Part shown: in pieces, positions 13,798-19,756 of the stretch | Layout of the letters: each line of letters starts with the position of its first letter | Position numbering within the stretch: the stretch's first letter is position 1 | DNA from: DASTWM01 sp035765855 | GTDB lineage: Bacteria > Chloroflexota > Chloroflexia > Chloroflexales > Roseiflexaceae | Length of the DNA: 19,756 nucleotides | Assembly: GCA_035765855.1 (NCBI GenBank) | Contig: DASTWM010000347.1 | Location: 1 to 19,756 of the forward strand | Direction: 5' to 3' | Program-made: the position numbers and the translations under genes | Notes under the pieces: generated by a model | What the model was told of the DNA's origin: nothing | Database searches by the model: none | The model's input: only the letters and a program-made list of their open reading frames with translations

Positions 13798-15204
13798 TTA
13801 GTATGCGCCCTGGCCGGTCAGCACCACAAAAATCGTGCGCAGCAGAATCCGAATATCGAGCATGAGCGAATAATTCTGAATATAATACAGATCGTCGGCG
13901 GTACACAGGTGCTGGTGCTCGAAGCCGCGCCGGTGGACCTGCCACCAGCCGGTCATGCCCTGCGGCACGGTGAAACGGCTCCACTGCCACGGCTCGTACT
14001 CTTCATGCACGATCAACGGCAGTTCCGGGCGCGGGCCAACCAGGCTCATGTCGCCGCGCAGCACGTTGAGCAGCTGTGGCAGTTCGTCCATGCTGGTGCG
14101 CCGCAGCCAGCGCCCAACCCGCGTCACGCGCGGGTCGCCAATCAGCTTGAATGACAGCTTGCCATCCGGTCGCCGGAACGCGACCTCTTCCCAGCGTGCT
14201 TCGGCATCCTGCACCATCGTGCGAAACTTAAACATGGAGAAAATACGGCCATTTTCGCCCATGCGCTCGGCAATGTAGAAAACCGGGCCGGGCGAGTCGA
14301 GCCGGATGAGCAACGCGATGACCAGCAGCACCGGCCACAGGCACAGCAGCAGCAGCCCGCTCACCACAATGTCGAACAGCCGCTTGGCGATCCGCGCCTC
14401 ATCGCTGAGCGCCGACACGCGCAGCCCGACAATCGGCAAACCTTCCAGATAATCAACGCTGGCGTGCATCACGGCAAAATCGAGCAGATCTGGCACCAGC
14501 CGGATGTGGACATGCGTGCCTTGCAATTGTCGCACTAATTCCACCAGACGCGGATGCGCTTCCAGCGGCAGCGCAATAATGATCTCGTCAATTTCATGCG
14601 TCTCAATGATCTGTGGTGTTGCGTCCAGCGTGCCAAGCAGCGGCCACTCGTCTGGCTGCGCGCCATTATCATCCACAAAGCCGACGACTACCGCGCCATG
14701 ATTCCACTGGCTGCTGATTCCCCGCGCCAGCCGCAAGCCGGTGCGGCCTGCGCCAGCGATAATGACACGCGAGCGCCCCGGCAACTGATTATTCGTGCGG
14801 TGCGCCAGCATCCGCATGATACCGTAGAACAGCAGCAGCGCCAGCAGATCGAGCACGACAAAATACACGAAAAACAGGCGCGATGTAGCGCGGAACGACA
14901 GGAACAGTGCGCCGGCAAACGTCAGCGACGAAAACCCGACGGCTGTCACGAGCCGCCACAGTCCATCGAGCAGGTGCCCGGCGCGGGCGTAGCGCGGCAC
15001 GGAAAGCAGCATCAGCAGCGACAGCCAGATCGCGCTGACGATCAAGAACAACATGGGCGGAATAAGGTCTGCGCCGGGCAGCAACGGCGCCCCGAACGGC
15101 AGCGCCTTGCGCGCTTCCATGGCGGTGGCAAGCATGACTTCCGTTATCGCAATGCTGCCAACCAGCACAAGAACGTCGAGGTTAGTGGTTGTACGTGCTT
15201 TCAT
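13798..15204 (-). CDS. Exopolysaccharide polyprenyl glycosylphosphotransferase (WcaJ/WbaP-type sugar transferase)
   Basis: A 468-residue initiating enzyme of surface polysaccharide synthesis. The N-terminal part has about four membrane helices (9-27, 50-70, 85-104, 109-132). A Rossmann-like CoA_binding_3 domain starts with VIIAGAGRTG at 147-156. The catalytic bacterial sugar transferase domain at about 272-462 opens with a membrane helix (KRLFDIVVSGLLLLCLWPV) and contains FKFRTM at 325-330, DELPQLLNVLRGDMSLVGPRPE at 373-394, and a C-terminal ILLRTIFVVLTGQGAY typical of the family. It transfers a sugar-1-phosphate (often glucose or galactose) from a nucleotide sugar to undecaprenyl phosphate at the inner membrane face. 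A TTG at 15219 is in frame; the ATG at 15204 is preferred because the conserved part starts there. It is second in the GT4-led operon. Confidence 0.92.
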   Translation of the reverse strand: MKARTTTNLDVLVLVGSIAITEVMLATAMEARKALPFGAPLLPGADLIPPMLFLIVSAIWLSLLMLLSVPRYARAGHLLDGLWRLVTAVGFSSLTFAGALFLSFRATSRLFFVYFVVLDLLALLLFYGIMRMLAHRTNNQLPGRSRVIIAGAGRTGLRLARGISSQWNHGAVVVGFVDDNGAQPDEWPLLGTLDATPQIIETHEIDEIIIALPLEAHPRLVELVRQLQGTHVHIRLVPDLLDFAVMHASVDYLEGLPIVGLRVSALSDEARIAKRLFDIVVSGLLLLCLWPVLLVIALLIRLDSPGPVFYIAERMGENGRIFSMFKFRTMVQDAEARWEEVAFRRPDGKLSFKLIGDPRVTRVGRWLRRTSMDELPQLLNVLRGDMSLVGPRPELPLIVHEEYEPWQWSRFTVPQGMTGWWQVHRRGFEHQHLCTADDLYYIQNYSLMLDIRILLRTIFVVLTGQGAY

Positions 15205-15222
15205 AGGTCCATTAATCAATCG

Positions 15223-16413
15223 CTAAAGGTGCAGCGGAACTATCTCTGGCTGCGTGCCGCTGCGGCGCGTGGCAAGTTCGGTATACAATGCTTCCGTTTG
15301 CGCGATCATGCGCTCCAGCGTGCCATGTTCGCGGTACCAGCGCCAGCCTGCTTCGGCCAGCGCCGCGCGGCGCTCCGGCTGCTGCGCGAGCATGCTGGTG
15401 GCCTGGCACAGTGCCGCCACATCTTGCGATGGCACCAGCAGCCCGTTGCCTTCACGCAGCAGGTCGCGGTTGCCTACCACATCGGTGGCAATAATTGGCA
15501 CGCGCCGCTCCATGGCTTCGAGCAACACATACGGCGCGCCCTCATACGTCGAACACAACCAGAACAGATCGAGCGCGGCCAATACTTCGCTGGCGTCCTC
15601 GCGGTGGCCGAGCCAGCGAATGGCATGCGTGACGCCGAGATGCGCCGCCCGCTGCTGCGCCGCTGCCGCAAGTTCGCCGCCGCCACACCAGACGAACCGG
15701 GCATGCGGAAGGTGACGCAGCACCTGCGCGGCAGCATCCACAAACATGAACGGATTTTTTTGCGCCGATAGACGCGCGACGCATCCTATCAGCAAGCCAT
15801 CAGTTTCCTGGCCGAGCGCCCGGCGTTGCGCCGCTCGATCATACTCATGTGGCAGGTACGCGGGCGCGATGCCGTTGGCGATACAGACGATTTGCTCCGG
15901 CCTGCCAATGTGAGCGCGCACCAGCACGTCGCGCTCGCCGGCCGACACCGCGACAATCCGGTCGGTTATGCGGGCTGCACATTGTTCGAGCGCAAGATAG
16001 AAGCGGCGTTTGGCAGCGGATCGAAGACCGAGAAAGTACAGCCCGTGCGGCGTGTACACAGTGCCCGGCTGATGCGCCAGCCGCGCCGCAAGACGCGCGA
16101 GAAAGCCAGCCTTCGAGCTATGGGCATGTACCACATCGTATTGATTCGTCTGGATGTGTCGCGCAAGCTGTTTCAACGCTGCCGCGTCTGACGGGGGATG
16201 AATAGCGCGATGCAATGACAACGGGACAACCGCAACATCTGCCGCGCGCAAGGTGTCGACAAACTGTTCATCACCATAGGTTTGGTCGCGTAGCAACGGG
16301 CATGCAACCGTTATGTTGAATCGTTGTCGATCAAGACCACATGCAAGTTGTGTGACGTGGCGGCGCACTCCGGCGATCGTCGCCTCGACAACGTAGAGTA
16401 CCTTTAGTGCCAT
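15223..16413 (-). CDS. Family 4 glycosyltransferase (GT-B fold)
   Basis: A 396-residue soluble or peripheral enzyme. The N-terminal domain begins KVLYVVEATIAGVRRHVTQLA, the acceptor-side glycine loop of GT4 enzymes, and has the HAHSSKAG motif at 96-103. The C-terminal domain has CVARLSAQKN at 211-220 (R214 and K219 in the donor phosphate site) and the EX7E motif, E291 to E299, in YEGAPYVLLEAM. It is a retaining transferase adding a sugar from a nucleotide donor to the lipid-linked oligosaccharide; which sugar is unknown. It is the first gene of the run and has an extended -10 promoter (16477-16485) about 64 nt upstream. No clear Shine-Dalgarno precedes the ATG at 16413. Confidence 0.93.
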   Translation of the reverse strand: MALKVLYVVEATIAGVRRHVTQLACGLDRQRFNITVACPLLRDQTYGDEQFVDTLRAADVAVVPLSLHRAIHPPSDAAALKQLARHIQTNQYDVVHAHSSKAGFLARLAARLAHQPGTVYTPHGLYFLGLRSAAKRRFYLALEQCAARITDRIVAVSAGERDVLVRAHIGRPEQIVCIANGIAPAYLPHEYDRAAQRRALGQETDGLLIGCVARLSAQKNPFMFVDAAAQVLRHLPHARFVWCGGGELAAAAQQRAAHLGVTHAIRWLGHREDASEVLAALDLFWLCSTYEGAPYVLLEAMERRVPIIATDVVGNRDLLREGNGLLVPSQDVAALCQATSMLAQQPERRAALAEAGWRWYREHGTLERMIAQTEALYTELATRRSGTQPEIVPLHL

Positions 16414-16476
16414 AGTAGAGACGCGTCCACTGCAACATGCTCGGGCGCGTTTGAGCCTTCTTTATGCCTGCGGCGC

Positions 16477-16485
16477 ATTATAGCA
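16477..16485 (-). promoter_or_regulatory. Extended -10 promoter of the polysaccharide operon
   Basis: TGCTATAAT on the minus strand is a perfect extended -10 element (TGn plus TATAAT). The predicted leader before the GT4 start at 16413 is about 57 nt. No -35 hexamer is recognisable. An identical element points the other way at 16629-16637. Confidence 0.6.
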
Positions 16486-16628
16486 CAAGTCTTTGTACAT
16501 GATCTTTGTAGCTGGTGGGCGCGCAACGGTTTACACTTCATCATGGTTTTCGTGGGTAAAGGCTTTTGAAAATGTCTGAATTGTGATCTGATTGCAACAG
16601 TTTTCTTCATCAACATGATAGATTCGCT

Positions 16629-16637
16629 TGCTATAAT
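16629..16637 (+). promoter_or_regulatory. Extended -10 promoter of the secreted glycoside hydrolase-like gene
   Basis: TGCTATAAT on the plus strand, about 32 nt before the ATG at 16670. It is identical to the divergent element at 16477-16485. No clear -35 is present. The 140 nt between the two elements are more AT-rich than the rest of the window and hold no other feature that I recognise. Confidence 0.6.
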
Positions 16638-16669
16638 CAGCGCGTAATCGTCCTAGCAAAGATTTAACA

Positions 16670-18142
16670 ATGCACACATCACGACGTTTGTTCTTCCTCC
16701 TGGCTCTTTTCTGGGTTGCCGGGGTGCTCCCCGTGCAGGCCCGCCCTGCTGCACAGCCGCAGGGTCCATATCCGGTCTACCTGCCGTTGGCCGCCGCGCC
16801 CGCGCCCACCAACAATCCGTTTGGCTTTGACATGCACACGGCCAGCAGCGATGCTGCCATGCAGCTCGCCGCCGCTGCCAAGCCGCGCTGGAGCCGCGCC
16901 GGCACGATATTCTGGTCGGATGTCGAGCCGACGCGCGGCGCATACAATTGGGCCGCGCTCGCTGGCGTCGAGATGAATGTGCGCCGTCTCCGCGCGGCAG
17001 GCATTGAGCCGACGCTGGTGGTGCAGCGCACGCCGGCATGGGCGCAGAGTGTTGCGGGGCGGCTGTGCAGCCCGCCAAAGGTAGAGGCTTTTCCCGACTT
17101 TGCTGCCTTCATGCACACAGTCGCTGAGCATTTCAGCCAGAGCGATCTTACGGTGAATTACTGGGAGATTGGCAACGAAACCGATATTGCTGTCACTGAG
17201 ACAAGTGACGATTATGGCATTGGCTGCTGGCTCGACCCGGCCAGGCCGTACAATGGCGGTAGTTATTACGGCGAGGCGCTGAAGCAGGTTGTGCCAGCTA
17301 TCAAATCGGCCAATCCGCAGGCGCAGGTCGTCGCGGGTGCCTTGATCTGGAACTGGCCGGACGACAGCCGCAGTCGCACGTTTCTGGAGGGCATGCTCGC
17401 GTCCGGTGCCGCGCAGTCGGTCGACGCGTTGAGCTACCATGCCTATGGCGAATGGGGTGCTGGTGATTTGCTGGTGAACAAGGCGCTGCGTATTCGCGAG
17501 TTACTGGCGCAGTACGGCATGCCCGACAAGCCGCTGATTGCTACCGAAGTCGCGGCAATCTGCACGACTGACGATGTCAGTGGCTGCCCGCCCGACTACA
17601 ACACATGGATCCAGCGGCAGGCCAATTACGCCGCGCGCATCTACGCCGAGGCAATCGCGCTGAATCTCAAAGGCGCGTTCTGGTACACGCTCACAAGCAC
17701 GAATCCTGGCTTTCGCTACAGCCACCTGATCGACGACGAAAACGGCACGCTGATCGCGCGCCCGTCGTACCATGCCTTTGTGAACTCGGCAAATCTGCTG
17801 GAAGGTGCCGTGTACGCCGGGCCGCCGCTCCAGGCTGTGCCACCCACGCAGCTCGACACGGTTCAGGCGCTGAAGTTCCGCAAGATGCGCAGTTCATTTG
17901 ATAGCCGCCCGAGCACGCTTTACGTCATCTGGGTGCCGCGCGTCGGTTCGCCGGGCGTGTCCTACCCCGTGCATGTCGCGCCGGGCGCAGCGGCCATCTG
18001 CTCGACCAAGCTGGGCGGCGCGCCCGATGATCCCGATCCGGGCAAGCGCATGCGCACGTTCTACTGCTCGGACACGAATAAAGACGGCGTGATCTGGTTC
18101 AGCGCGATTGACTTCCCGCAGTACATCGAGGTGCTGGAGTAA
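16670..18142 (+). CDS. Secreted glycoside hydrolase-like protein (clan GH-A type fold)
   Basis: A 490-residue exported protein. Residues 1-24 form a signal peptide (basic MHTSRR, hydrophobic core, VQA cleavage site). A short YPVYLPLAAA segment follows at about 34-43, a motif I associate with secreted Chloroflexota proteins. The TIM-barrel-like catalytic part spans about 50-370. E170 in WEIGNETD is the expected acid/base (NE motif of clan GH-A) and E293 in IATEVA the expected nucleophile, as in GH39-like enzymes. A C-terminal region at about 390-490 is probably a small beta domain with two Cys (SAICSTKL-like and RTFYCSD segments). The substrate is unknown; location beside a polysaccharide operon and divergent transcription suggest trimming of the exported polymer. 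It starts at the ATG at 16670 without a strong Shine-Dalgarno. Confidence 0.8.
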   Translation: MHTSRRLFFLLALFWVAGVLPVQARPAAQPQGPYPVYLPLAAAPAPTNNPFGFDMHTASSDAAMQLAAAAKPRWSRAGTIFWSDVEPTRGAYNWAALAGVEMNVRRLRAAGIEPTLVVQRTPAWAQSVAGRLCSPPKVEAFPDFAAFMHTVAEHFSQSDLTVNYWEIGNETDIAVTETSDDYGIGCWLDPARPYNGGSYYGEALKQVVPAIKSANPQAQVVAGALIWNWPDDSRSRTFLEGMLASGAAQSVDALSYHAYGEWGAGDLLVNKALRIRELLAQYGMPDKPLIATEVAAICTTDDVSGCPPDYNTWIQRQANYAARIYAEAIALNLKGAFWYTLTSTNPGFRYSHLIDDENGTLIARPSYHAFVNSANLLEGAVYAGPPLQAVPPTQLDTVQALKFRKMRSSFDSRPSTLYVIWVPRVGSPGVSYPVHVAPGAAAICSTKLGGAPDDPDPGKRMRTFYCSDTNKDGVIWFSAIDFPQYIEVLE

Positions 18143-18148
18143 GGGCGA

Positions 18149-18212
18149 AGAACCGAGAACCAGAGAACTGAAGAACCGAGAACCAGGGAGAAATCAGCTG
18201 GTTCCTGGTTCT
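18149..18212. repeat. 7-nt repeat array (AGAACCN family) with inverted copies between convergent genes
   Basis: Degenerate 7-nt units of form AGAACCN occur at 18149-18169 (three) and 18172-18185 (two, after a 2-nt shift). Two exact inverted units CTGGTTC lie at 18198-18211. The array fills the space between the stop of the glycoside hydrolase-like gene (18142) and the stop of the convergent epimerase gene (18217). Confidence 0.75.
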
Positions 18213-18220
18213 TTTGTTAT
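18179..18220 (+). terminator. Repeat-derived intrinsic terminator of the glycoside hydrolase-like gene
   Basis: AGAACCAGG (18179-18187) pairs perfectly with CCTGGTTCT (18204-18212) around a 16-nt loop. A T-rich stretch (TTTTGTTAT) follows on the plus strand. The stem is built from the 7-nt repeat units, so the repeat appears to serve as the terminator. Confidence 0.6.
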
Positions 18221-19185
18221 TGCCTTTGTCCCTGCTCCCATTCGCGCGCCCATGCCACCGCCCGCCGGATGCCCTCATCGAGCGGCACCTGCGGATGGTA
18301 GCCGAGCAATTCCTGCGCCCGGCTGATGTCGGCCACGTAGCGGCTGACCTCGCCCACCCGCTTGGCTGGCTCGACATTGATCTGCGCGTCCGTTACGCCC
18401 AGCGCGTCAACGATGAACTCCGCCATGCGCACCAGCGAATTGCCCTCGCCGTACGCCAGGTTGATCGTCTGGTTCGTGACCGCTCCAGTGACGAGTCGCT
18501 CGATTCCGGCCACAATGCCGCTTACGCAATCGTCCACATAGGTAAAATCGAGCACCTTTTCGCGCCCATACACCGTGACCGGCTCGCCATGCTGCAGCCG
18601 CCGGATGAACAGCGGAATCACGCGTTCCATGCGCTCGACATCGTTATCGTAGCGGCCATACACATTTGAAAAGCGAAACACCAGGTACGGCAGCCCGTAG
18701 CAGCGGGCATAGCTGTAGATCAACGCCTCGCCGCTGATTTTGCTGGCCGAATACGGGCTTTCGGTGAACGAAAACTGGGCCTGCTCCTCGTCGGTGATGT
18801 AGCGGTGAATATCGCCATACACCTCGCGCGAGGATGAGAAGATGATTGGCACGCGATTGACGCGGCAGTATTCAAGCACATTAAACGTTACGTTGATGTT
18901 TTCCAGCGCGCGGTGCGGCTGCTCGACCAGTTCGTACACCTTGGCGTTGGCCGCGAGATGCACGACCACATCGCATGGCGGGTAGGGCGCGCCGCCGATG
19001 CCGCCTGTGAAGTCGCGGTGTGGCGCGCCGAGGTCTTGCAGCAGCGTTGGAAAGGCGTTCGTCCAGGTGTTCATGCGCCGATCTATGCCGAACACCTGGT
19101 GGCCGTCGGCCATAAGCCGCAGCGCAAGGTTTGTGCCGATCTGCCCGCTGGAGCCAGTGATAAGAATGCGATAATATCTATTCAT
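18217..19185 (-). CDS. NAD-dependent nucleotide-sugar epimerase/dehydratase (extended SDR)
   Basis: A 322-residue extended short-chain dehydrogenase. The Rossmann motif GSSGQIG is at 11-17, D35 ends beta-2 (a sign of NAD preference), and the catalytic pair is Y145 and K149 in PYSASK, with FSSSREVYG before it. The C-terminal part (YGREKVLDFTYVDDCVSGI) binds the nucleotide sugar in relatives such as UDP-glucose/UDP-GlcNAc 4-epimerases and related epimerases. The exact substrate cannot be fixed. A TTG-initiated longer form from 19206 would include part of the 8-nt repeat; the ATG at 19185 with AGGA three to four nt upstream is preferred. Its stop faces the glycoside hydrolase-like gene. It is on the same strand as the GT2 gene, separated by the hairpin repeat at 19202-19260. 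Confidence 0.9.
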   Translation of the reverse strand: MNRYYRILITGSSGQIGTNLALRLMADGHQVFGIDRRMNTWTNAFPTLLQDLGAPHRDFTGGIGGAPYPPCDVVVHLAANAKVYELVEQPHRALENINVTFNVLEYCRVNRVPIIFSSSREVYGDIHRYITDEEQAQFSFTESPYSASKISGEALIYSYARCYGLPYLVFRFSNVYGRYDNDVERMERVIPLFIRRLQHGEPVTVYGREKVLDFTYVDDCVSGIVAGIERLVTGAVTNQTINLAYGEGNSLVRMAEFIVDALGVTDAQINVEPAKRVGEVSRYVADISRAQELLGYHPQVPLDEGIRRAVAWAREWEQGQRQ

Positions 19186-19201
19186 AGTTCCTGATTCTAC
19201 C

Positions 19202-19260
19202 ACCAAGGTACCAAGACACGAAGCTCCATGGATTAACTTCGTGCCTTCGTGTCTTTGGTT
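19202..19260. repeat. Hairpin built from 8-nt repeats between the GT2 and epimerase genes
   Basis: Three 8-nt units with the core ACCAAG/ACGAAG (19202-19225) form the left arm, and three inverse units with the core CTTCGTG/CTTTGGT (19237-19260) the right arm. The best stem pairs 19210-19223 with 19245-19259 (14 bp with one bulged base). An alternative 7-bp stem uses the inner CTTCGTG copy (19237-19243), so the element can fold in two registers. It fills most of the gap between the GT2 stop (19265-19267) and the epimerase start (19185). Confidence 0.85.
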
Positions 19261-19264
19261 ATTT

Positions 19265-19756
19265 CTATGAAGCTTGAGTGAGCCGCAGCCGCCGCGCGAT
19301 GCGCCGCGCCCAGCCCTGCTGCCGCGCTGACAGCAGGATAAACAACGGGCGGAGCAGTGTTTTCGGCAGCATGCGCGGCTCCATGCGAGCTACGAGCCAT
19401 GCGTACTGCGCGAACGCCGCGAGCCAGCGCGCCCGTGAGTCAATCTGTCCTGCCGTGCCCCATTTCATGACCCGGCGCGCCCACGTGACGAAGCCAGCCG
19501 GGTACAACGCCGCGTGGCGCAGAATCAGTTGCGCCCGTAATTCTACATCGTGTCGCCGGGCGCGCGCCAGCATGCTGTTGTTCGCGCGGCGGTAACACAC
19601 CAGCGGCTGCGGCACATGGTAGCCCTGCCAGCCGGCCTGCGCCAGGCTCAGCCAGAAGTCCCAATCCTCGTAGCCCTGTGGCCGCAAATCGGCGTGGAAC
19701 CCACCCACTGCGGCCCATGCCGCGCGCCGAAATAGCGTCATTGGCACCATCGGGCA
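19265..19756 (-). CDS. Family 2 glycosyltransferase, C-terminal part (truncated by window end)
   Basis: The open frame continues to the last base of the window (reading CPMVPMTLFRRAAW), so the N-terminal GT-A nucleotide-binding part lies outside. The visible 164 residues carry the acceptor-side signature of GT2 enzymes: AVGGFHADLRPQGYEDWDFWLSLAQAG, where the ED of YEDWDF corresponds to the catalytic-base region. The last 90 or so residues are helical and Arg-rich, probably membrane-associated. It should add a sugar to the growing surface polysaccharide; donor and linkage are unknown. It is upstream of the epimerase gene on the same strand. Confidence 0.88.
   Translation of the reverse strand, partial: CPMVPMTLFRRAAWAAVGGFHADLRPQGYEDWDFWLSLAQAGWQGYHVPQPLVCYRRANNSMLARARRHDVELRAQLILRHAALYPAGFVTWARRVMKWGTAGQIDSRARWLAAFAQYAWLVARMEPRMLPKTLLRPLFILLSARQQGWARRIARRLRLTQAS

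Noticed and set aside
14554..15771. 405-residue plus-strand open frame
   Set aside because: Spans antisense of two unrelated genes (sugar transferase and GT4) and their junction; no recognisable domain.
16582..16599. CRP-binding site in the divergent region
   Set aside because: TGTGA is present but the opposite half-site matches poorly.

Overview
The window reads as a chromosomal stretch of a GC-rich bacterium, most likely a member of the Chloroflexota (inference). The reasons are an RsbR-like HAMP-STAS membrane protein, a bacterial translin homologue, a double CRP-like domain fused to a four-cluster ferredoxin, a secreted protein with a VYLPL motif after the signal peptide, GT-C/DUF2142-type membrane glycosyltransferases, and extended -10 promoters without a clear -35 box. 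No tRNA, rRNA, IS element, phage gene or CRISPR array was recognised. Coding density is high: no gene-free stretch exceeds 300 bases, and the largest gap (16414-16669, 256 bases) holds two divergent promoters.

Layout. From 1 to 6400 all genes lie on the minus strand: the N-terminal part of an RlmI-like 23S rRNA methyltransferase (cut by the window start), a membrane HAMP-STAS protein, an RluA-type pseudouridine synthase, a PIG-L/LmbE deacetylase, a patatin-like lipase, a PNPOx-like flavin protein, a GNAT acetyltransferase and a cupin. At 6401-6543 a divergent control region separates the cupin from a plus-strand MocR-type (GntR-aminotransferase) regulator. The MocR gene overlaps a translin-like gene by 11 nt, and the CRP-like/ferredoxin fusion follows.

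From 10255 to the window end is a cell-surface polysaccharide locus. A minus-strand run (GT4 glycosyltransferase, WcaJ/WbaP-type sugar transferase, GT-C membrane protein, DUF2142-like membrane protein) has gaps of 2 to about 20 nt and probably forms one operon from a promoter at 16477-16485. A secreted glycoside hydrolase-like protein is transcribed divergently. After it come a convergent NAD-dependent sugar epimerase and the C-terminal part of a GT2 glycosyltransferase (cut by the window end). The sugar transferase would start the lipid-linked oligosaccharide, GT4/GT2 would extend it, the epimerase would supply nucleotide sugars, the GT-C proteins would use polyprenyl-linked donors, and the hydrolase could trim the exported polymer.

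The most unusual structural feature is a set of six short-period (7- or 8-nt) degenerate tandem repeats, several folding into hairpins, at 14-41, 580-625, 3819-3846, 13763-13797, 18149-18212 and 19202-19260. Five lie at gene boundaries. One lies inside the rRNA methyltransferase gene, in a linker, and shares its 7-nt unit with the intergenic repeat at 3819-3846. They look like one class of interspersed element represented by different sequence families.
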